A stretch of DNA of 15,535 nucleotides, taken from contig CAMPET010000001.1 in assembly GCA_946803715.1 (NCBI GenBank), positions 918,119 to 933,653 of the forward strand, read 5' to 3'. This stretch comes from Beroe ovata (taxonomy: Eukaryota; Ctenophora; Nuda; Beroida; Beroidae). This document shows, in pieces, positions 9,101-15,535 of this stretch. Made by a program: the position numbers and the translations under genes. The notes beneath the pieces were generated by a model. The model worked only from the letters and a program-made list of their open reading frames with translations. It searched no databases and had not been told where the DNA came from. Position 1 is the stretch's first letter. Each line of letters starts with the position of its first letter.

Positions 9101-10491
9101 TACATTTCATTTTTATACAATCACATGAAAAACTGCTTGTTCGGTGGTCAGAAGATATGAAATTGTGGCGTACTTTGCACTCATCCGAACAGTGTGTGTC
9201 ACACTGAGTGTCACTCTCGCAATTAGCATGAGTTCTGTACTCTGTAGTGTGTGGTTGTCACCTCACCAATCCCAGGAGTGACACCTCGTTCCATATTTAG
9301 GTTCCAGTGCAAAGTCGAAGTTACCCTTCAAAGTGGTAGGGTAGTGGAGGAAACTTCAGCTGCCTGTGAGAAGAAAAATAAGGCAAAAATGGAAGCTGCT
9401 GAAAAGATGTACAACACTCTTGTGGTTGGAAGGTTTGTGGTTTACATATTGTTGGTGGATTGTTGAAGGTGGTTTACGGGGTTGTGTAACATAGTGTATC
9501 CCAACAGACGGCTTGGCTCGCCAGAAGAGCAGACAGCGTTGCAGCCTGCTACGGTAGAAACAGAAGGTACTGGTGTACTGAACCAGAACTGGAAGGGTCA
9601 GCTGCAGGAACTGTGCCAGAAGAACAGGGTGATTCCACCTTCGTACACAACGTCACGGGACAGTACTGGTCTCATGTAGGTGTTCGATAATTATAAGTTC
9701 TGCATTTTCAAACGATATAATTTGCGTTTTCAGTTTTTTTTTCAGTTCCCTTGACGAATCTTTCTAGATTTCATTGGAGATTTCCAACTATTCTAGGTTT
9801 CGATCAAGTGTAGTTGTCAGTATTGATCCAACCGTGGATCCACAGAAATTTGAATCGGAAGAGCCGAGGAGTAGTTCGAAGTTAGCAGAGAAAGATGCTG
9901 CTCGAGTGGCCTACTTGGCATTGACTCAGTAGGTTTACCTATCAATTGTACTGAGCACTCACTTTTAANGCGGGGCCTCAGGATATTCATTTTTAGAATG
10001 AGTGAGAGTGAAATTAGGCCGGATTTGCACATGCCGGACACGATACTCATACATTTTCCCCCTCAGAGAGACGAGTGATGCAGTAGTGAGACTGGCAGAG
10101 GGTAAGATGCGGCAGTTTAATGAGTGGCACTCTGCCAAGAAGCTCAAACTACCTTATCATGAGACAAGGGAGACTCGGAACTGGCCCGCCAAAAGATTGT
10201 GAGTGATATTAGGGTGGGGACTTCACACCATAATTTCTGTGAAATTGTATGAGGAAGTATTTTCTTGTGATCAAGTTTTAGACATCTTTTCTGTTATTCA
10301 GCTCCAGCTGCAAGAAGATAAACAAATAAAACTTTATTTTTTGCAGCATCACCAAGTTAAAATTCTACCGTGATCGAAGCCTTGAAGTGGAGGGAGAGGA
10401 AAGGAGTAGCAAAAAGGAAGCTGAAAACTCTGCTCTGCAGAAAGCTATTAACAAGCTCAAGGATATTGGTGAGTGGGACATTCTGGATTGA
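6189..10491 (+). CDS. Four-dsRBD protein with unrecognised N-terminal region, 669 aa
   Basis: Fourteen exons join without a stop: 6189-6338, 6594-6694, 7236-7342, 7464-7598, 7873-7932, 8056-8376, 8455-8614, 8706-8843, 8951-9079, 9301-9432, 9508-9675, 9797-9928, 10067-10198 and 10347-10491. Residues 1 to about 200 are mostly helical-looking with no family I know. Residues of about 205-310 are acidic, Ser/Pro/Gly-rich and probably disordered. Four dsRNA-binding domains follow at roughly 313-388, 406-475, 505-578 and 585-665. dsRBD1 is the most canonical (GQIHKSF, then KKDAKKNVFKKA). dsRBD2 keeps NHPRF and KKNKAKMEAAEKM. dsRBD3 lacks the loop histidine and has a weak basic helix (AEKDAARVA). dsRBD4 lacks that histidine but keeps SSKKEAENSALQKA. 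No deaminase, RNase III, helicase or kinase domain is visible, so an RNA-binding or adaptor role is inferred. Exon 7 could instead end at 8626, adding four residues. A consensus gtgagt inside the last exon allows another C-terminus. Confidence 0.75.
10325..10330 (+). promoter_or_regulatory. Possible intronic AATAAA polyadenylation signal
   Basis: AATAAA followed by a T-rich tract lies in the last intron of the dsRBD gene, about 16 bases before the final exon. If used, it would remove the second half of dsRBD4. The T tract also serves as the acceptor's pyrimidine tract, so chance is quite possible. Confidence 0.25.
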
Positions 10492-10873
10492 GATGGTGGG
10501 AGGCGTCACTGAACGTTTTTTAATGTTTTTGCATGGTATTTCTTTTGTCAACTTTTGCATTGAACTAGAGGTCTGTATATGACATTTTTCCAGAGAATTT
10601 TATTGACACTATCAGCGGAATCTTTGCAATTTAGCCGCAGGTAAGGTCAACCATGTTTCATTTCAACATATAATTTATTGAATTACCAATCAACTGATCT
10701 TACTATGCTTTAGTTGATGATCTTGCCCGATTTCTTATTTTTACCAACTTTATCCATTAACCTATAGTCTCCCTTAACCTTAACCAATGCCAAATGACGA
10801 TAATCATCTTCAACTATTAGTATACTGGAGCAAGATTGCTGTGAATTTAAAAAATATCCTCAACTATAGCTCC

Positions 10874-11706
10874 ATGGAAAGGACTTCTACTTTGGTAGGA
10901 GTAGAGTTACACAACCGCCCTGAGTTGAAAATACGTTCCAAGGGGGAAGGTTTGTCTGATATAAGTTTTATCAGAGATATGGTGGGTCAGATAACTTCAA
11001 ACTTCGAGGAGATTTTCACACTTCTAGAGGTAAGTGTTTTTTCGTCAAATATAATGAGGCAGAGAGATCGATTCTCAGGGCTTGTATTTACATGTTTTTG
11101 TTGAGAGAACTCACTCACTTTTGGAAAGTCCGGAACGGGATACAGTGGGGGTTTCCATTAGAATCAAAACAAACAACACGTTAAACCCATTGTAGGCAGG
11201 AGACCCTATTGTACTCCAGTCTCCAAGGGTTTGATATTTCTTTGCAGTAGGTTAAAAATCTGTTGCGCTATAACCTTATTACAGTGTAACCAGTAATGAG
11301 GTTGCATGACTTTTCGTGATATTGACATTGATAACACCGGTTGTTCTTGTTCTTTCAGATTGGGCACTTTTGAACTGGTGGAAAGCAAAATGCGAGTGTT
11401 AAATGAGTGGCACACTGCTTAAGAATTCGACTTGCCCCAATTATTCACCAATGAATTAGGAAACCATAAGCTGGCCCGCCAAGAGATTGTGAGTCTGACA
11501 TCTATTGGTAGGACATAAGTTTGACCCACTTCCATCAGTATAGTAATTTGTACTGTCACAGTATTACCATGTTGAAGTTCTACCGTGATCGAAGCCTTGA
11601 AGTGGAGGGGGAGGAAAGGAGTAGCAAAAAGGAAGCTGAGAACTCTGCTCTGCAGAAAGCTATTGACAAGCTCAAGGATATTGGTGAGTGGGACATTCTG
11701 GATTAA
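10874..11706 (+). pseudogene. Decayed, internally deleted copy of the dsRBD gene
   Basis: Four parent exons can be traced in order. Exon 1' (10874-11029) is open and about 80% identical by eye: VELHN-PELKIRS, then TSNFEEIFTLLE and a good donor. Exon 2' (about 11200-11300) keeps SLQGFDISLQ and then hits an in-frame TAG. Exon 13' (11359-11488) keeps NEWHTA, then has TAA and a relative insertion of about 7 bases near its end. Exon 14' (11562-11706) is nearly identical to the parent's last exon and ends in TAA. Exons 3-12 are gone, leaving about 60 bases between 2' and 13'. The remaining exons no longer join in frame with the parent's reading, so a functional dsRBD protein is unlikely. A short transcript from exons 1'-2' (about 68 residues) cannot be excluded. 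Confidence 0.8.
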
Positions 11707-12199
11707 GATGGTGAGAGGCGTCACTAGACGTTTTCAAATTGATTTTTTTGAACCTCTAAATTTGATTTTAAGTGTATCCTTCTTATCCATGAAATGCTAA
11801 GCTTTGTAGTAACTAATGTAATTTTGGTTTAGTGAAATGTCAAAATTGTAGCCCATTATTTGATTTAGTAGTAATAGTTGTTTGGATTTTTTTGCTTTGT
11901 CATGTTTTTAGTCGGACTTCAGCGCCCTCTTCAGTCTCAAAAAGACGGGGTTTTATCTGTCCCCTGGTTTTCACCGATTGCAATTGATGTTTGCAAATGG
12001 AGGTTTCTTCAGTCCGATTAACTAATTATCTCTACTGATTTTCTTAACCTTTTTCAGTCATTCTCATTCATTCAATTTAGTTTAGTTTAAGCATTGGCAA
12101 GGACCCCCAAGGAGCTGCTTTAATATTTTTCACCAGCATAGGTAGATTGATGTACTAGAAATTTCTATATAATCCCTATACTAGGTACTAGCTGTAGCC
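11707..12199. other. Non-coding spacer between pseudogene and aminotransferase
   Basis: AT-rich and without exon-like sequence. The first 40 or so bases still resemble the parent gene's sequence after its last exon. The rest should include the aminotransferase promoter and 5' UTR. Confidence 0.5.
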
Positions 12200-13097
12200 A
12201 TGAAATTGAGATATCGTGCACAGAAAGTTCTATCTTGTTGTGGGAGGAGATATCTGTCAAGCATTGCTCCTGCCGAGCGAGTCATAGTGAGTTTATCATA
12301 GATATCATTTATGTCGATGTCCTTCACACACTATACATCAACAGTATAGTGAGTCAGACCAGCTTACCAACATTTGAGATTGGAATCTATTGTTGCTGTG
12401 CTTATCTATTGGTGTACCATCTTTCTGAAACTATATTACACATTGCGACCTCTCTGTTGCAGGGCCACGAGAAGAACCTGTGGGTGGAATACTCAGCATT
12501 GGCGGTGAAACATCAGGCAGTCAATGTGGGGCAAGGTTTCCCTGACTTCACTCCTCCTCAGTTCATTAAGGATGCATGGAGTGAGGCGGTAGAGATCCCC
12601 AGCACTCACTGGTGAGATATTGGTGTCACACAATCTTGACACCATCTTGACACACCATTTCCAGTTTGACACCACTTTCATCCCACATGATTTCTCCTTT
12701 ACACTGCTATGTTCTGTACAATGTTTACACGATTTCCAATTCAATGTTCCTCCTCCACAATACAGGTACACGAGGGGTCAGGGCTACCCCCGCCTAGTGA
12801 AAGCACTCTCTGATCTGTACAGTCCGGAGATTGGACGGACAATTGATCCCATGACAGAAGTGGTTGTGACAGTGGGCGCCTATGAGGCGCTATACTGCGC
12901 CCTCACCGGCTTTATCAACCCTGGAGATGAGGTTAGAAACTCTGATCAAAGTTCACTGGAGTGTTATCCATAATCTTGCAGATGATCCCTGTTTTTGTTG
13001 ACACATTTATTAACAACCACATCTTGAACACATCATCCTCTTTCTGCGGACAGGTTATTCTGATAGAGCCTCACTTCGACAGTTACTCCGTTGTGGT
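12200..13097 (+). CDS. KYAT3: Kynurenine/cysteine-conjugate aminotransferase, first four exons (partial)
   Basis: Exons 12200-12286, 12463-12611, 12766-12931 and 13054-13097 join in frame (phases 0, 2, 0), giving about 148 residues of a protein usually 420-450 long. Family blocks in order are KNLWVEYSALA, VNVGQGFPDFTPPQF, YTRGQGYPRLVKALSDLY, VVVTVGAYEALYCAL, INPGDEVILIEPHFDSY. These cover the N-terminal arm and the GA-x-EAL loop that contacts the PLP phosphate in fold-type I aminotransferases. The PLP lysine and the rest are not in the window. The first 25 residues are basic, lack acidic residues and contain several serines (for example KLRYRAQKV), like a mitochondrial presequence, hence KYAT3-like rather than cytosolic KYAT1; that choice is tentative. 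The known reaction is PLP-dependent transamination of kynurenine to kynurenic acid, or beta-lyase action on cysteine conjugates. The frame is cut at the N at 13098, where repeat DNA begins. Confidence 0.85.
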
Positions 13098-13098
13098 N

Positions 13099-13465
13099 GT
13101 CATAGGAAGGCAAAAGATAGCTTAAAAGAAGCGCAATGGCGATGTTTATGTTAGCCTATACTGTCAAACTAAGCTTCAAACTCTTTACTTTTTGAGATAT
13201 AGGCAAAAAACCAATTTTTGGGCCTAGCGGTCAGGAAATAACTGACACAAGTGGGCATCAGATAGCGATATTCCGACTCCTGCAATTCATAGGAAGGCAT
13301 ATGATGTCTTAAAAGAAGCGCAATGGCCTTGTTAACATTAGTGTGTTCTGTAACCGAAAGTTCCAGACCATTTACTTTTCTGAGATGTAAGGGAAAAGCC
13401 GATTTTGAGCACCAAGAGACTTCATATACTATGGTTTTATGGTATCTCAGATGGTATTCTTTGAA
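13099..13465 (+). repeat. Left inverted arm, about two 170-bp units
   Basis: Units are marked by cataggaaggca at 13101 and 13290, each followed by cttaaaagaagcgcaatggc and then by a ttactttt-gagat block and a ccaattttt/ccgatttt block. A fragment of a third unit (tcatatactatgg) follows. The second unit matches the reverse complement of about 14956-15110 best, and the first matches that of about 15110-15290, so unit order is mirrored between the arms. Confidence 0.85.
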
Positions 13466-14847
13466 TGGCAATGTTGCTGAAGGTCATGTTGCTGAAGGTC
13501 ATGTAGAAGCTTAAATGGCCGTGATTTTATTGGTGTGAACAGTGGACTGATACTATCTGATTCTTAACTGATTTGTTTGTCTTAGTCTTACGTCCACTAA
13601 CTCTAAGCTGCCTTCATATATACGTCTTAAATGGCTTCCCTGTGGCCTGTGGCAAATAGGTAGTCTAGCTATAGCATACACCCGACTGCCTAAGAACCCT
13701 ACATAGCACAGCCTCTATAAAGTCTATATGACCTATATAGGTATGATTTTCTATATATGGCCTACCTAAAGAGTGTCAGCCTCAGTAAGGCGACAGGTTC
13801 CAGTATTTGTCGAAGTATTCTATCTTCACCAACCTCCTCACTTAATGATATTCCCCATCTATCTTATTCGTCGTACAACCGTTCTTACCCCCTTCCCCGT
13901 CTGAGCAGGCAGTGTCCCCTGAGATGATTCTCTGGTGGACCCTTCACATGAACAGCAAATATTTGGAGTTTGGACTTTTAATCATGGCAGAGTGAACGCA
14001 TTATGATGGTATTGGTCTTGGTATTGTCTATTCTGTCAAAATAATCAAGACGGGAAAAGCCATATAAAGGCCGTCTACTGAACACAACTCTAATAGTCCA
14101 TTTTCTGGGCAATCCTCATTGATTGATAAGAAAAATTCTACTGCAAAGACATATACATGATGTCAGTTATCTCCAAATTTTTGTGTCAAGCAATCTCAGT
14201 TGGTCTAGGCCAACAACAAGGCTAGAAGCTCTCTATCTTGGGTTCCCGTTCAGTGCTTCCATAACTGGTAACAGAACTGTTGTGATGACTTTTGAAAAGT
14301 CACTTGTGAGGGGCACTGTGGATACGAGTAAGGTCACTGAAATCTAGCTGATAGATTGGGTGCAGAGAACGTTCACTTGTCGAGAAAGAGGCCAGGTCTG
14401 CAGTACCTCAACTTCTGATCTAGCCAAAACTCATGTCGCTACAACACAGGCAAGAACGTTATGTCATTAAGATCATGTGGACGGTCTTCAAAATCAAAAA
14501 ATGTTGCGGCATAACCGTCAAAACGGTATTAAGCAAGGCTATGTTCAGTAGCGACCATTGTCTATTCCTCCTCTCTCCAAATTAAGCTCTACAGAAAACC
14601 AGGCAATGTCCCTGGGACCGAGATTTGAGAGCTGTTAAGCCGTTAGAATCGTCCAAAATCGTATTGTCAAAATTTATTGCTTTGATACTGGACAACGCAC
14701 TGGTGTCTTAATGCAGCTCAACTCATTGGTAGACTACTACACGCCAACTATGAGGAATTCGGACATCTGATGGCTCTACTGAGTGACAGATAAACGACAC
14801 CAAGTAAGCAAGGCCAAGAAACAAAATTTTCTGCATACTTTTCTGCA
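13466..14847. other. Interior of the inverted-repeat element, no recognised gene
   Basis: A short direct repeat (gttgctgaaggtcat, twice, near 13475-13505) sits at the left. The longest open frame, 14123-14347 (74 codons), has no motif I recognise. Other fragments are broken by stops in all frames I read. It could be a decayed transposon coding region or cargo; nothing visible decides this. Confidence 0.5.
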
Positions 14848-14955
14848 CCAGCAGACCGCATAGACATATTATTTGAATTGGTGAATTGAAAGGGATGATA
14901 AGGAATTCTTTTCACCAACTTGAATAATATACCTAATACCTATGCTGTCTGCTGG
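14848..14955. repeat. 108-bp near-palindrome (hairpin) beside the right arm
   Basis: ccagcagaccgcatag at 14848-14863 pairs with ctatgctgtctgctgg at 14940-14955. The pairing continues inward through atattattTgaaTTggtga against its partner ending near 14915, with a small bulge. The tip is about 20 bases. This may be a miniature inverted-repeat element of its own or a structural part of the larger element. Confidence 0.75.
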
Positions 14956-15535
14956 CGCTGAAAATTGGCTTTTCCTCATATCTAAAAAGTAAATGGTTTA
15001 CAACTTTCGGTTACAGAACACACTAATGTAAACAAGGCTATTGCGCTTCTTTCAAGACATCATGTGCCTTCCTATGAATTGCAGGACTCGGAATATCGCC
15101 ATCTCAAACCATGGTATATGATACCCACTGGTCTCAAGAATTGGTTTTTCGCTCATTTCTCAAAAATTAAAGGGTTTTAGGCTGACTGTACAGGCTAATA
15201 TAAACATGACCATTGCGCTTCTTTTAAGCTATCTTTTGCCTTCCTATGACCTTCAGAAGCTGATTTATTGTGATAATCAGTTATTTCATGACCACTAGGC
15301 CCAAAAATTGGTTTTTTGCTTATATCTCAAAAAGTAAAGGGTTTAGAGCTTAGGTTGAGAGTATATACTAATATAAACATGGCCATTGCGCTTCTTTTAA
15401 GCTATCATTTGCCTTCCTATTACCTTCAGAACCTGATTATTATGATAATCAGTTATTTCATGACCGCTAGGCCCAAAAATTGGTTTTTTGCTTATATCTC
15501 AAAAAGTAAAGGGTTTAGAGCTTAGGTTGAGAGTA
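14956..15535 (-). repeat. Right inverted arm, three full 170-bp units and part of a fourth
   Basis: Units start at the aaaattggyttttt block near 14961, 15137, 15304 and 15477, giving periods of about 167-176. Each contains a gcgcttcttt-aag block, a tgccttcctat block and, in the outer units, a near-palindrome around tgattattatgataatca. The two outermost units are nearly identical to each other, while inner units are more diverged. The arm runs off the window. Confidence 0.9.

Larger units (their letters stand above)
13099..15535. mobile_element. Foldback-like element with repeat-built inverted arms
   Basis: The left arm (13099 to about 13465) and right arm (about 14956 to the window end) are inverted copies of one another, enclosing about 1.4 kb with no recognisable coding domain. 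Each arm is itself a tandem series of about 170-bp units, the organisation seen in foldback-type DNA transposons. No transposase or target-site duplication is visible and both outer ends are missing (an N at left, the window end at right), so the class is inferred from architecture alone. Confidence 0.65.

Noticed and set aside
12235-12462. Open frame reading through intron 1 of the aminotransferase into exon 2
   Set aside because: A better start at 12200 with a basic presequence, a gtgagt donor at 12287 and a cag acceptor at 12462 joins in frame to the conserved region; the read-through portion has no family similarity.
14123-14347. 74-codon open frame inside the foldback-like element as a transposase fragment
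   Set aside because: No catalytic triad or other transposase motif can be seen, and it is short enough to occur by chance.

Overview
The window is eukaryotic and almost certainly metazoan nuclear DNA. Its genes are split by short GT-AG introns of roughly 70 to 540 bp, and three of them have recognisable animal homologues. The compact introns and moderately AT-rich DNA suggest an early-branching or small-genome invertebrate. A sponge is my best guess, but nothing here proves it. Single N characters at 918, 3412, 9969 and 13098 are probably collapsed assembly gaps rather than single unknown bases.

Layout. Positions 1-1915 hold no gene: a degenerate direct repeat (72-811) and a hairpin-forming MITE-like element (about 1008-1250). 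All genes lie on the + strand. They are a three-exon NRBF2-like autophagy protein (1916-2706), a complete nine-exon mitochondrial carrier of the SLC25A19 thiamine pyrophosphate type (2994-5622), and a 14-exon gene I reconstruct as a 669-residue protein with an unrecognised N-terminal region and four tandem dsRNA-binding domains (6189-10491). These are followed by a decayed, internally deleted copy of the dsRBD gene (10874-11706) and the first four exons of a kynurenine/cysteine-conjugate aminotransferase (12200-13097). The aminotransferase stops at an N. The remaining 2.4 kb is one large inverted-repeat (foldback-like) element whose arms are tandem units of about 170 bp. Its right arm runs off the window end.

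The genes do not form an obvious pathway. The carrier and the aminotransferase (which has a basic N-terminus like a mitochondrial presequence) are both mitochondrial/cofactor metabolism genes, and NRBF2 belongs to the autophagy PI3-kinase complex. The most unusual content is the dsRBD gene. Each dsRBD is cut by an intron at the equivalent position, and every intron from the first dsRBD onward is phase 2, as expected if the array grew by exon duplication. Its pseudogene is a mosaic: the last exon is nearly identical to the parent while the other exons are strongly diverged, which suggests recent gene conversion.

All exon structures were read by eye from splice consensus, frame continuity and family similarity. 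No alignment or search could be run.
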